Shown here: positions 9,215 through 18,023 of the stretch, one piece after another
How positions within the stretch are numbered: the stretch's first letter is position 1
Layout of the letters: each line of letters opens with the position of its first letter
Assembly (NCBI GenBank): GCA_030652695.1
Contig: JAUSQD010000075.1
Coordinates: forward strand, 1-41,520
Length of the DNA: 41,520 nt
DNA from: Actinomycetota bacterium
Lineage (GTDB): Bacteria; Actinomycetota; Actinomycetes; S36-B12
Reading direction: 5' to 3'
Notes under the pieces: model-generated
Told to the model about the DNA's origin: nothing
Databases searched by the model: none
The model's input: only the letters and a program-made list of their open reading frames with translations
Made by a program: the position numbers and the translations under genes

Positions 9215-9540
9215 CGCGAAGCACCGACTTTTCGCGCTCGCTCAAGTTCCCCAACGCTGATCACTTCTGCGGCATACGAACCCGCTCGTGTTTGAGTTGA
9301 AAGGTGATCCAGCGCTTCGCGCCCGGTTGGGCCAGACTTCTCCAGGGCCGTCGCGGCGGCTCTGACGATGTGTGGATTCTCATCCTGCATCAGGCAGATG
9401 AGCAGACGCAGAGCGTCGTCATCGACAATCGCAGACAGCGCACCTATGGCTGCGATTCGCACTTCTGCGTCGGTATGTGTCGTTATGCAGTGCATCAGAG
9501 GCGCGCGCGCTTTGGCCTCCGATCCTCCCCAGGGCCCTCG
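9211..9540 (-). pseudogene. HEAT-repeat protein, C-terminal part in shifted frame
   Basis: Continuation of the HEAT-repeat gene in another frame. From about 9520 down to the TGA at 9213-9211 this frame reads as good HEAT helices (APLMHCITTHTDAEVRI, AAIGALSAIVDDDAL, HIVRAAATALEKSG). Upstream of that the same frame is out-of-frame noise, although it stays open to 9726. The stop overlaps the glycosyltransferase start as ATGA, a normal operon junction, which argues that this frame is the true end of the gene. Joining the two parts needs one base skipped between about 9510 and 9530, in a G-rich run. It may be one intact gene with a sequencing error. Confidence 0.65.
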
Positions 9541-10297
9541 CCGCTTCAACGAGCGGAAGTCGCGATTGATCCTCAAGCAAGAGTGCCACCAGATCACTAC
9601 TCGCCATGAAATCATCAAGCAGGCCAAGTACTTTGGCGCACAAAGCACGAGTGTTCGCGTTGTCAGACCGCAATCCGCGACGCAATGCAGGAGCACCCAC
9701 CGGTCCAATGCGCAACAGCGCCGCACCCACGAGGGCTGGTGGCGCTCCGTCTGAATGTTCCAGACTGCTCAAGAGGCAGTCGATGGCCGAAGGGTTGCGC
9801 AGTCGGCCCAAGGCCCGCACCGCCGTGTTGCGCACATCAGGATCGGAATCCTCAACCAATCTGGTCAGTTCACCCGCGTATGCGCTATGCCCCAGTGCGC
9901 CGAGCAGTTCGCATGCCACCCCACGGTCAAGACCTTTGCGGCTGCCAAGGAGCTCAATTGCCCTCGTATCGTATTCAGCCATCAGCAGATGCCGCACGAG
10001 CTCGACCTGAGCTTCGCCCTTGATGGTATTCAGCAATTGGGCTGCAGCCAGCATGGACAGCCGCATCGAAGCTGAGCCTTTCAGCTGCGGCGTTTCCTCT
10101 CCCAGGAGTGGATGCACTCCCGCGATGGCTGTCAGCATGGACTTGCGGGCAGCTGCCAATTGAGGCACACGTCGAGCATTGAGCGCACCCTCTGTAATGC
10201 GATAGACGACCACAAAAGTCAAGAGCAACAGATCAAGGACGACAAGACTGATCGCAACGACCTGAATAACCACAAGTGGAACTACAACCGCGTCCAT
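9419..10297 (-). CDS. HEAT-repeat protein with N-terminal membrane anchor (frame breaks near its 3' end)
   Basis: Reads as a membrane-anchored scaffold. One N-terminal transmembrane helix (about residues 4-33, VVPLVVIQVVAISLVVL) is followed by a linker and repeated pairs of helices of the HEAT type, e.g. PDVRNTAVRALGRLRNPSA, PALVGAALLRIGPVGAPALRR and PLVEAARALGRIGG. After the last of these the frame runs into non-HEAT sequence (SARASDALHNDTYRRR...) and stops at 9419, while the natural continuation lies in another frame to 9211. The full protein would be about 361 aa. HEAT proteins bind other proteins; here the obvious partner is the glycosyltransferase encoded immediately downstream. It starts 25 bases after the CheY-like gene. 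Confidence 0.8.
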   Translation of the reverse strand: MDAVVVPLVVIQVVAISLVVLDLLLLTFVVVYRITEGALNARRVPQLAAARKSMLTAIAGVHPLLGEETPQLKGSASMRLSMLAAAQLLNTIKGEAQVELVRHLLMAEYDTRAIELLGSRKGLDRGVACELLGALGHSAYAGELTRLVEDSDPDVRNTAVRALGRLRNPSAIDCLLSSLEHSDGAPPALVGAALLRIGPVGAPALRRGLRSDNANTRALCAKVLGLLDDFMASSDLVALLLEDQSRLPLVEAARALGRIGGQSARASDALHNDTYRRRSANRSHRCAVCDCR

Positions 10298-10322
10298 AGC
10301 GAGTTTACCTATCCGCGAGCGC

Positions 10323-10694
10323 TCATCGTGAGACGCGCAGGAATCGCTCGACGCGAGACTGCAACTCCTGCAAGCTGAATGGCTTCACGATGTAATCGTC
10401 GGCGCCAGCATCAAAACCCTTGCTGACATCGGACTCTTGACCACGTGCAGTCAGGAGAAGAACTGGTATCAGAGAGAACTCCGGATTGGCCTTGATGTTT
10501 CTGCAGACATCAATGCCGTTCATGCGAGGCATCTGAATGTCCAGCAGGATGATGTCGGGACGCTCGGACTCAATTGCCTCCAGACACTCATCGCCATTTG
10601 ATGCCTGCCGAACGGTGTGTCCAACAACGCCGAGCCTCAACGCGACGATGTCGCGGATGTCTTCATCGTCGTCAACGACCAGGACGTTCGCCAT
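10323..10694 (-). CDS. CheY-like response regulator (receiver domain only)
   Basis: 123-aa single receiver domain and first gene of the signalling operon. Acidic residues VVDDDED (6-12), phospho-acceptor Asp52 (IILLDIQMPRMNG), Thr in LLTARGQ and Lys104 in YIVKPF. I start at ATG 10694 because GGGGGT lies six bases upstream and the protein begins MANVLVVDDDEDIRD as CheY-like proteins do; the upstream in-frame codon at 10745 only adds an unconserved leader. It lies 133 bases beyond the hemCD stop on the same strand, so read-through from the haem operon is possible, but its own promoter is likelier. No output domain, so it must act by binding a partner. Confidence 0.9.
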   Translation of the reverse strand: MANVLVVDDDEDIRDIVALRLGVVGHTVRQASNGDECLEAIESERPDIILLDIQMPRMNGIDVCRNIKANPEFSLIPVLLLTARGQESDVSKGFDAGADDYIVKPFSLQELQSRVERFLRVSR

Positions 10695-10827
10695 CTCAAC
10701 CCCCAGAGCCAGATTCGCGTGCTGCGTTGCGGAGACTCGCCTCAACTACTTTCAGAGTAATGGGGATTACTGCTGCGTGGATGAGGCAAATGCACCATTC
10801 GAGGGGTGAAGAATCTTAAGCCTCAGG

Positions 10828-12465
10828 TCAGTTCAACACGACTTGCGCCACTGCCTGAGCCATGTCCGTAGCCGACGGACTGCTGGCGACGGCAGCAACG
10901 GTAAAACCAAGGGACTCAGCCTGTTCAGCTGTGGTTGGCCCCGAAACAATCACGGGGATTGCTGTCCTACTTCCCAGATGTTGAGCCACTGCGCGCGCGG
11001 CACTGGGTGAACGCAGGATGATTGCGCTGATGTCACCACTGCGAAGCAGGGTGGTGGAGATCGGCTCGGGTCGTACGACGCTTGTCTCGTAGACGACGCC
11101 GTCAGTAATCGTCCACCCACGATTTCTGAGTCCGTCAGGCAGCGCGCGCATCGCGATGCTTCCGTGTGGAAACACCACCGTGCCGCCACCGGTAGGCAGT
11201 TCAGCGAGCAGCCCAACAGCTGAAGGCAACACAGGGATGAGATCGATCGAAACTCCCAGCTCCTGGACGCTTTCCGCGGTCTTGCTGCCGACAACTGCGA
11301 CCTGCATGCCCTTCAGCTTCGCTTCCGCAAGCGCATTTGCCAATCGGTCGCGTCCCACCAGCGAAGCCCAGCTCGGCATGGCGATCTGCGAGGTGACGAC
11401 CAGCCAATCAACACCGTCTTCAAGCTTGGCAAGCAGGACGTCGGCGTTGGCTCGGGAGAGCGAAGTCGACATATTCAAATAAGAGTCGGTAACCGAGCCG
11501 ATCCCAAGTGCCGCGAGGGCCTGCGCATCGGCTTCATTGTCATTTGCCCGGACAAGTAGCACTGGGTTCACATCACTTGCCAGCATCAGCTTGGATGCAG
11601 CGAACAAACCCATGGCGCGGGCGCTGCTGATGTCGCCTATTGCCGCGTTGCGCGTGACTCGGACTCGAGAGTGTTGATGCTCGTCAAAGAGTTCGGCGAT
11701 CAGCGTGAGCTCTTCGCCATCGAAAGTTGCGTATGCACCGGCGGCAGTCGTGCACTCAGCAGAGATGCCAACGAGTACTTCTCGCTCTGCCGCGGTTGTG
11801 AATCGCGCGAGGGGATCCTGCAATTGAGCTACGAGTCGCGCGAGGGGATCGCCTTCGCGACACTCAACGGCGAGTGCTCCTTGGGCCGGCGCTGGAACCA
11901 CGACTTCAGGATCCAGCACTTCACTGATGACATCCGTGCGACCGATGCGGGCAATGCCTGCGTAGGCCAGCACCACCGCATCGACTTCGCCTTCGAGCGC
12001 CTTGCGAATTCGTGAGTCAACATTGCCCCGAATCGGCTCGATCCGCAGATCGGGTCGCTGCGCAAGCAGCATCGCCGAACGGCGCGGAGAGCTCGTTCCT
12101 ATTCGGGCTGCATGAGGCAGAGTGGCAAGAGTGAGACCATCGCGACAGACCAACACGTCACATGGATTCTCCCGTTCGGGCACCGCCGCCAAGACGATCC
12201 CTGGCTCGGGAGCACTGGGCAGGTCCTTGAAGGAGTGGACGATGACATCGACTTCTCCAGCGAGCAGGGCTCGACGAAGGCTTGACACGAACAAGCCGGG
12301 GTTGCCTGGCTGATTCAGCGAAGTGCTCGTGTCATCCCCGTCGGTGCGGATGTGGATTTCCTCCCACGGAAGCCCGGCAATTTCCGAGAGCGCGTTGCCA
12401 ACGGTGGCTGATTGCGTGCGGGCGAGCAGACTTGCCCGCGTGCCAAGTCGGATTGGATTAGCCAC
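10828..12465 (-). CDS. hemCD: Fused hydroxymethylbilane synthase / uroporphyrinogen-III synthase
   Basis: A single 545-aa polypeptide carries two consecutive tetrapyrrole enzymes. HemC (about 1-300) polymerises four porphobilinogen molecules: IRLGTRASLLA at the N-terminus, HSFKDLP with catalytic Asp81, RIGTSSPRR (about 122-130), RGNVDSRIRK, and the dipyrromethane-cofactor cysteine Cys238 in ISAECTTAAGA. HemD (about 300-545) closes the ring to uroporphyrinogen III; its divergent sequence shows LLVRANDNEAD, DWLVVTSQIA, VVGSKTAES, ILRSPSAARAVA and VIVSGPTTAEQAE. I prefer the GTG at 12465 because it puts the family N-terminus five residues in and overlaps the hemA stop by only 8 bases. A TTG at 12486 is also possible. 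Separate hemC and hemD genes are the rule; the fusion is uncommon. Confidence 0.92.
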   Translation of the reverse strand: MANPIRLGTRASLLARTQSATVGNALSEIAGLPWEEIHIRTDGDDTSTSLNQPGNPGLFVSSLRRALLAGEVDVIVHSFKDLPSAPEPGIVLAAVPERENPCDVLVCRDGLTLATLPHAARIGTSSPRRSAMLLAQRPDLRIEPIRGNVDSRIRKALEGEVDAVVLAYAGIARIGRTDVISEVLDPEVVVPAPAQGALAVECREGDPLARLVAQLQDPLARFTTAAEREVLVGISAECTTAAGAYATFDGEELTLIAELFDEHQHSRVRVTRNAAIGDISSARAMGLFAASKLMLASDVNPVLLVRANDNEADAQALAALGIGSVTDSYLNMSTSLSRANADVLLAKLEDGVDWLVVTSQIAMPSWASLVGRDRLANALAEAKLKGMQVAVVGSKTAESVQELGVSIDLIPVLPSAVGLLAELPTGGGTVVFPHGSIAMRALPDGLRNRGWTITDGVVYETSVVRPEPISTTLLRSGDISAIILRSPSAARAVAQHLGSRTAIPVIVSGPTTAEQAESLGFTVAAVASSPSATDMAQAVAQVVLN

Positions 12466-13717
12466 GGGCGTCGAGGTCGATACCAAAGAGCGTGTGAATC
12501 GCCTTCTGGTAGTCCGCGAAGTCTCCGGTGCGCGCCAGTTCCTGTGCGCGAATTGATGGAGTGTGCAAGATCGTGTTCGAGACGCGATGAAGTGCGCGCG
12601 CTACTTCCTCGGCGGTTTCTGCATCGACTCGGCCGCGGATGCGCTCCATCTCTTCATTGATGATCGACATCACGTGGGTGCGCATCGCAACGACGGCATG
12701 GTCCGCGCTTCGACCCGATTCGGTCATCTCGAACTCAGCAACCGCCTGCAGGACGATGTCCTGAGCTTCAAGGATGGCAGAGGAGTGCTCCCTCGGGGCA
12801 AACTCTCGAATGACTTCAAGATTGATGACGTCTGCCCAGGCGCATTCGGCCACCTCAGGAGAAACATCAGGGGTGAGAGCGAGGTCAATGATCGGAATCA
12901 CTGGCTCATCGCCCGAGCCGCGCAACTCCCGTGCCGCCGACATCACTGCCTGGTCCACTAGGTACTCGGCAGTTCCGCTGCATGCGGCGATCAGCTGCGC
13001 TTCGGCGACAGCCGCAACGAGTTGATCGGCGTCAACGGGTACGAGTTCGCGAGTCTGAGCAAACTGCGCTGCCCGCCCTGAAGATGAGTAGACATGGATG
13101 TCTGCGCACCCACGCTTCTGCAGCGCAGCTGTCACCACCCGTGCATACGAACCAGTGCCAAGGATCAAAGCGCGACGACCTTCCAGAGATCCGTAGCGTT
13201 GTTCTGCGACGTCGAGTCCGACGCTGACAATTGAGCGGCCTGCCGCACCGAGGCCGGTTGAACTCGTCACGGCCTTTGACGTGGCCAGCGCCCGCTGTAG
13301 CAGGCGTTCCAGACTGGGCGACGTTGTCTGCTCAGTTTGAGCAGTGGCAAGAGCTTGCCGAACTTGACCAGCGATTTCATCCTCGCCGACCACCATCGAC
13401 TCCAAGCCAGATGCAACAGAGAACAGGTGCTGACCAACTGCAGTTCCCACGAGCACACGCATCGCGTCGACAACGAAGTCGAGTTCAAGGTGAGCGGCTA
13501 CCGCTACCGAAGCCGTGGTGAGTTCAACGGCATCATGGAAGCGTTCCAAATCGAGGTAGACCTCAAAGCGATTGCACGTGGAAAGCACGACGGCGCCATT
13601 CACATCGGCGCTGGATTGCGTCAGTTTCAGGGCCAGCCCCTCACTTGCGGCCGTGAGCCGGGACACTTCATCCAGGGTGACGTCATGATGGCTCGCGCCG
13701 ACCATGACCATCACCAT
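12458..13717 (-). CDS. hemA: Glutamyl-tRNA reductase
   Basis: First committed enzyme of the C5 route: it reduces glutamyl-tRNA to glutamate-1-semialdehyde with NADPH. 419 aa, normal length. N-terminal catalytic domain with nucleophile Cys48 in VVLSTCNRFEVY and VASGLESMVVGEDEI; NADPH domain with LILGTGSYARVV; C-terminal dimerisation helix (EEMERIRGRVDAETAEEVARAL). The start is among several closely spaced codons (MVMVMVGASHHD); I keep the outermost ATG at 13717. Its stop lies inside the start of hemCD, so the two form one operon, divergent from hemE across a 76-base gap. Its product partner HemL is at the far end of the divergent operon. Confidence 0.95.
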   Translation of the reverse strand: MVMVMVGASHHDVTLDEVSRLTAASEGLALKLTQSSADVNGAVVLSTCNRFEVYLDLERFHDAVELTTASVAVAAHLELDFVVDAMRVLVGTAVGQHLFSVASGLESMVVGEDEIAGQVRQALATAQTEQTTSPSLERLLQRALATSKAVTSSTGLGAAGRSIVSVGLDVAEQRYGSLEGRRALILGTGSYARVVTAALQKRGCADIHVYSSSGRAAQFAQTRELVPVDADQLVAAVAEAQLIAACSGTAEYLVDQAVMSAARELRGSGDEPVIPIIDLALTPDVSPEVAECAWADVINLEVIREFAPREHSSAILEAQDIVLQAVAEFEMTESGRSADHAVVAMRTHVMSIINEEMERIRGRVDAETAEEVARALHRVSNTILHTPSIRAQELARTGDFADYQKAIHTLFGIDLDARG

Positions 13718-13793
13718 GCTCTGATTCTAGGGCTGACCTGCCCGAGCGATCTCGCGGAACCATCGTCAGTTGTGCCTCTACTAAGTTCTAGGC
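13718..13793. promoter_or_regulatory. Divergent promoter region hemA / hemE
   Basis: 76 bases separate the two haem operons and must hold both promoters. A short inverted repeat CGAG-CGAT-CTCG lies in the middle (about 13743-13754), and TTCTAGG occurs twice (near each gene start). No clear promoter boxes or known regulator site can be assigned by eye. Confidence 0.4.
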
Positions 13794-14864
13794 ATGACTT
13801 CCCCGGCTGCCCTGCCTGCTGAGCACCCGCTGATGAACGGATCCACCTCAGATTCGGCTTTGATCACGGCATATCGAGGTGAGCGCCCCTCGACTCGGCC
13901 TATTTGGATGATGCGCCAAGCGGGGCGATCCCTGCCCGAGTACCGCGCTCTGCGCGAGGGCACGGCAATGCTGGACTCCTGTCTGCGCCCAGACATGGTG
14001 GCTGAGATCACACTGCAGCCAGTGCGCCGTCACAAGGTCGATGCCGCGATCTTCTTCAGCGACATCGTCATCCCCTTGAAGCTCGCGGGAATCGACGTCG
14101 ACATCGTGGCTGGCGTCGGCCCAGTCATGGGGGAACCGATCCGCAGCGCGGCACGGGTCAAGAATCTGCCAGAACTTGATCCTGCTGCCTTGGCCCCGAT
14201 CATTGAAGCTGTCGGAATTCTGGTCGGCGCACTTGGAAAAGTTCCCCTCATTGGCTTCGCGGGGGCGCCGTTCACTCTGGCCTCATACCTTGTCGAAGGT
14301 CGACCTTCACGGGAGTACTTGCACACCAAGGCACTCATGCGCGAGGAGCCTGAGACTTGGCATGCCTTGCTCGCATGGGTGGCTCGCACGACTGGCACGT
14401 TCCTTCGGACTCAGGCGATGGCCGGGGCTAGCGCTGTGCAGTTGTTCGACTCGTGGGCCGGCGCGCTCACTCTTGAGGAGTACACCACGTTCGTTGCTCC
14501 GCATTCTGCCGCTGTGATGGCGCAGGTTGAAGATCTACCAGTGCCCCGCATCCACTTCGGCACCAAGACCGGGCACTTGCTTGTTGCTATGCGTGATGTT
14601 GGTGCGACGGTGGTTGGCGTCGATCAATTCACCCCACTTGATGTTGCCAACGAAATGCTGGGTGGCACATCTGTGCTGCAAGGCAATATCGATCCGGAGT
14701 TGCTTGCCGGCCCTTGGGATCTCTTGGCTGCCAATGTGCGCGATGTGCTCAAACGCGGATTGAGTGCGCCCGGCCATGTCGTCAATCTTGGGCACGGCGT
14801 TCCGCCTGAGACTGATCCTGATGTGTTGACGCGCATGGTCGCGCTCGTGCACGAAGAAGGCTGA
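13794..14864 (+). CDS. hemE: Uroporphyrinogen decarboxylase
   Basis: Decarboxylates the four acetate side chains of uroporphyrinogen III to give coproporphyrinogen III in the cytosol. 356 aa, usual length. Signature motifs: PIWMMRQAGRSLPEY (36-50) with the substrate-binding arginines, FFSDIVIP with the catalytic aspartate, GFAGAPFTLASYLVEG, FDSWAGAL and NLGHGVPPETDP near the C-terminus. First gene of the plus-strand haem operon; its stop is three bases before the GTG start of cgoX. The product feeds the next gene. Confidence 0.96.
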   Translation: MTSPAALPAEHPLMNGSTSDSALITAYRGERPSTRPIWMMRQAGRSLPEYRALREGTAMLDSCLRPDMVAEITLQPVRRHKVDAAIFFSDIVIPLKLAGIDVDIVAGVGPVMGEPIRSAARVKNLPELDPAALAPIIEAVGILVGALGKVPLIGFAGAPFTLASYLVEGRPSREYLHTKALMREEPETWHALLAWVARTTGTFLRTQAMAGASAVQLFDSWAGALTLEEYTTFVAPHSAAVMAQVEDLPVPRIHFGTKTGHLLVAMRDVGATVVGVDQFTPLDVANEMLGGTSVLQGNIDPELLAGPWDLLAANVRDVLKRGLSAPGHVVNLGHGVPPETDPDVLTRMVALVHEEG

Positions 14865-14867
14865 CCG

Positions 14868-16238
14868 GTGACTAAGCGACACGACGTCGTCATCGTTGGT
14901 GGTGGAGTTGCGGGATTGGTCGCCGCCCTGGAGGCGTCCCATTGCGGTCGCTCAGTCATGCTCCTTGAAGCCCGTGGTCGACTTGGCGGGGCCGTTCAAG
15001 GAGTCAGCCTCGGTGGCGTGACTGTCGACGTTGGCGCTGAGTCATACGCCATCACCCGTCCCGACACCATCGAGTTGATCGAGCAGTTGGGTTTGACGAG
15101 CCAGACGGTGGAAACCCGCAGATCTGACTCTCGACTCGTGGTGCCGACCGGCATCCTCCCGATGCCGCAGGCATTGCTCGGGATCCCCACTGATCCTCTG
15201 TCGCCCGCAGTAGTGGCGATCATCGGCGAGGAGGCTGCCATAGTTGCGGCTGCTCTGGACGCCGAGCCGGTGCCAGATCAGTGGGATCCGCAATTGACTC
15301 TTGGAGCGCTCGTTCGTAAGCGCTTTGGGGACCAAGTAGCTGACCTCATCACCACGCCTGTAGTCGGCGGCGTACACGCGCTGCACCCCGACCTTGCTGA
15401 AGCAGAGGCGATCAGCCCTGGCATCACGGCCGCGATGATCAGACACGGAGGTCTGGCCAAGGCCGCGGCGGCGATGCGATCGGCATCTGGCATTCCTGGC
15501 TCAGCGGTGCGCGGCTTGCAAGGGGGGATGTCCACCCTTGTCACAGCCTTGGTTGAGGCACTTCACGCCGGCGGAGTGGATGTGCGTACCGACGTGACAG
15601 CGCTGAATGTGAACCGCGAGGGCGCGCAGTGGCTCATCAGCACTGGCAGCGGGAGTTACATCGCAGATGACGTTGTGGTGGCTCTGGACGCCCGCGGTGC
15701 GGCGAAGATATTGCGAGAGGTCACCCAGATTCATGCCCCGCTCGGCCGAATGCGGGTTGGCGACGTCGTTGTCTTTGCGGCCGTTGTGCAATGCACAGCT
15801 CTCGATGAGGATCCCTTGGGCTCCGGTGCCCTGATCGCCCCGAGCGCTCACGGTCTGCATGCCAAAGCCATCACTCATTCCTCCTCGAAATGGGCCTGGG
15901 TTCGTAATGCCTACGGCCCTGGCCGTCACATGATTCGGCTCTCCTACGGGCGTGATGGCGTGATTCAGGAATCCCTGAACGAGCTGCCGGCTATCGCTCA
16001 CGCCGATCTGGAATTTCTGCTCGGCACCGCGATCGCACCTTTCGAGGACAGCTATCTGGCTCGGTGGAATGGATCGCTCCTTGCCCCTCGAGTCGGGCAC
16101 CGGGCAGCTGTCGCGGAACTCCAGGCTGCCTTGGCCGCTACCCCTGGCCTTTCGGTCGCCGTTTCAGGCATGGCAGGCAATGGCTTGGCCGGCACCATTG
16201 GGCAGGCTCGCGCCAGCATCGCGGGAGTGCGAAACTGA
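14868..16238 (+). CDS. hemY: Coproporphyrinogen III oxidase (CgoX, HemY/HemG-type flavoprotein)
   Basis: FAD enzyme that oxidises coproporphyrinogen III to coproporphyrin III with oxygen in Gram-positive bacteria; formerly annotated as protoporphyrinogen oxidase. 456 aa. Rossmann FAD motif VVIVGGGVAGLVAALEA (8-24), then EARGRLGGAVQ and VDVGAESYAITRP typical of the family, and a C-terminal FAD segment (VAVSGMAGNGLAGTIGQARASI). Starts at GTG 14868, three bases after the hemE stop, with no better start inside. The neighbouring hemQ and hemH support the coproporphyrin-dependent reading and not the protoporphyrin route. Confidence 0.94.
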   Translation: MTKRHDVVIVGGGVAGLVAALEASHCGRSVMLLEARGRLGGAVQGVSLGGVTVDVGAESYAITRPDTIELIEQLGLTSQTVETRRSDSRLVVPTGILPMPQALLGIPTDPLSPAVVAIIGEEAAIVAAALDAEPVPDQWDPQLTLGALVRKRFGDQVADLITTPVVGGVHALHPDLAEAEAISPGITAAMIRHGGLAKAAAAMRSASGIPGSAVRGLQGGMSTLVTALVEALHAGGVDVRTDVTALNVNREGAQWLISTGSGSYIADDVVVALDARGAAKILREVTQIHAPLGRMRVGDVVVFAAVVQCTALDEDPLGSGALIAPSAHGLHAKAITHSSSKWAWVRNAYGPGRHMIRLSYGRDGVIQESLNELPAIAHADLEFLLGTAIAPFEDSYLARWNGSLLAPRVGHRAAVAELQAALAATPGLSVAVSGMAGNGLAGTIGQARASIAGVRN

Positions 16239-16241
16239 GGC

Positions 16242-16952
16242 ATGGTCACTTCTGACGTACGAGTCGCTTCAGCGCCCAAGCTCACCGCGCGAGAGGCCAA
16301 CGAGATCATTCGCTATACCTGCTGGACTTCGTTCAAGCGCGTGGGCCAACCAAGCGCTCTCGCAGGTGAAGAACTCGAACAGCTCTTGGCCAACTGGGCT
16401 GAACTGGACATCGTCGTCCGCGGGTTGTACGACATTTCCGGAATGCGCGCCGACGCCGATGTGATGACTTGGATCCACGCTTCGAGTGCGGATGCAATTC
16501 AAAAAGCCCTGAGAGAACTTCGACGCAGCGAGCTCGGCAAGGTCCTTGAAGTGACGTGGTCAGGAATGGCCATGCATCGACCTGCAGAATTCAACAAGTC
16601 TCACGTTCCTTCATTCATGCTGGGCAAGGCCCCGAAGGAATGGGTATCCGTCTACCCCTTTGTGCGCTCATATGAGTGGTATCTGCTGCCGGAGGAAGAG
16701 CGCCGAGAGATGCTCTTCGAACACGGGATGATGGGCCGCGACTACGCCGGCATCCAGTCGAACACCGTTGCTGCATTTGCACTGGGTGACTACGAGTGGG
16801 TGCTTGCCCTGGAGTCCGATGATCTCGACGAGATAGTCGACATGATGCGCACTCTTCGGTCTGCGAAGGCTCGTCTGCATGTACGCGAGGAGGTGCCCTT
16901 CTTCACTGGCCGACGTCTGGAAGCAGCCGAGTGGGTCGACAGCCTTCGATGA
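16242..16952 (+). CDS. hemQ: Coproheme decarboxylase HemQ/ChdC
   Basis: Chlorite-dismutase-family protein that removes two propionates from Fe-coproporphyrin III to yield haem b, using peroxide. 236 aa. Alignment by eye with the actinobacterial enzyme (Corynebacterium numbering): distal His118 is His121 here (FNKSHVPSFMLG), redox Tyr135 is Tyr138 (VYPFVRSYEWYLLP), proximal His158 is His161 (FEHGMMGRDY). The arginine of true chlorite dismutases is not apparent, as expected. It is three bases after cgoX and overlaps the hemH start (ATGA). It is the terminal enzyme of the pathway encoded here. Confidence 0.96.
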   Translation: MVTSDVRVASAPKLTAREANEIIRYTCWTSFKRVGQPSALAGEELEQLLANWAELDIVVRGLYDISGMRADADVMTWIHASSADAIQKALRELRRSELGKVLEVTWSGMAMHRPAEFNKSHVPSFMLGKAPKEWVSVYPFVRSYEWYLLPEEERREMLFEHGMMGRDYAGIQSNTVAAFALGDYEWVLALESDDLDEIVDMMRTLRSAKARLHVREEVPFFTGRRLEAAEWVDSLR

Positions 16953-18010
16953 GCTACGACTCAATCCTGCTTGCCTCCTTTGGCGGTCCCGAAGGTCCTG
17001 ACGATGTCATTCCCTTTCTCGAGCGAGTGACACAAGGCCGAGCCATCCCGCCAGAGCGGATTGCTGAGGTAAGCCAGCGCTATCTGCGCTTCGGAGGCAT
17101 CAGCCCTATCAACCAGCAAAATCGCGAGTTGATGAATGCTCTGCATCACGAGCTGATGGATCGCGGAATCGATCTGCCGATCTATTGGGGCAATCGCAAT
17201 TGGGATCCCGATTTCACCGACGCCATCAGGACCCTCGACGAAGACGGTCGCTCAAAAGTGCTCGCCATTGCAACTAGTGCGTACCCGTCATACAGCGGGT
17301 GTCGCCAATACCGGGAGAACATTGCTGCCGCACTCCAAGAAGCTGAGACTCCGAACATCACGGTGGACATGGCGTTCCCATACAGCAATCGACATGGATT
17401 CACTGCCCATGTCATCGAGGTGCTTTCCAATGCACTTGTCTTTCTCGTCAATGACAACCACCTCGAGACGGCAATTGATGTGCTCTTCACGACCCACTCA
17501 TTGCCGAAATCGTCGGCGGACACATCCGGGCCAGCGCCACACACGACCCCGGGGCTCTACATCGAGCAGCATGAGACTGCAATCGCTGAGGTCATGCGAG
17601 TCGTCGGTATCGCAACTGGTTTGAAGCCGCGCAGCCGGTTGGTGTTCCAATCGCGCAGCGGTGCTCCTGGCACTCCGTGGCTCGAACCGGATGTCAACGA
17701 TGCGCTGCATGAGATTGCAGCCGCAGGTCAGACAACGGCGGTGGTGCTCGTGCCCATTGGATTCGTCAGCGATCACATGGAAGTGATGTGGGATCTGGAC
17801 AACGAGGCCATGGCCACTGCCGAGGAGCTGAATCTGGCGTGCGTGCGCATCCCCACGCCAGGTGTGTCGCCGGCTTTCGTCAGCGCACTGGCTGACGTGA
17901 TCGAGGATGCGCGTCTGGGCGAGCCCACACGCACCGACCTCATCGGCCTCTGCTCTGGCACGTGCTGCCCCAACCCCCGATCCGAATTGCCGGCGATCCC
18001 CGGGGTCTAG
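16949..18010 (+). CDS. hemH: Coproporphyrin ferrochelatase CpfC (HemH)
   Basis: Inserts Fe2+ into coproporphyrin III. 353 aa from ATG 16949, which overlaps the hemQ stop as ATGA; a longer frame to 16931 exists but would begin inside hemQ. Motifs: [40 protein letters not shown], catalytic His183 in FTTHSLPKS, and [19 protein letters not shown]. Cysteines Cys118, Cys335, Cys339 and Cys340 ([16 protein letters not shown]) match the pattern of the [2Fe-2S] cluster described for actinobacterial ferrochelatases. The cluster itself is inference. Stop is 13 bases before hemB. Confidence 0.95.
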   Translation: MSYDSILLASFGGPEGPDDVIPFLERVTQGRAIPPERIAEVSQRYLRFGGISPINQQNRELMNALHHELMDRGIDLPIYWGNRNWDPDFTDAIRTLDEDGRSKVLAIATSAYPSYSGCRQYRENIAAALQEAETPNITVDMAFPYSNRHGFTAHVIEVLSNALVFLVNDNHLETAIDVLFTTHSLPKSSADTSGPAPHTTPGLYIEQHETAIAEVMRVVGIATGLKPRSRLVFQSRSGAPGTPWLEPDVNDALHEIAAAGQTTAVVLVPIGFVSDHMEVMWDLDNEAMATAEELNLACVRIPTPGVSPAFVSALADVIEDARLGEPTRTDLIGLCSGTCCPNPRSELPAIPGV

Positions 18011-18023
18011 GCTCGCCTGCATC

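Noticed and set aside
9419-9726. Programmed frameshift in the HEAT gene
   Set aside because: No slippery heptamer or downstream structure typical of programmed shifting; a simple indel is likelier.
11760-11850. Repeat-like GCGCGAGGGGATC motif occurring twice inside hemCD
   Set aside because: Codes for similar dipeptides (DPLAR) in the HemC domain; ordinary coding repetition, not a mobile or regulatory repeat.
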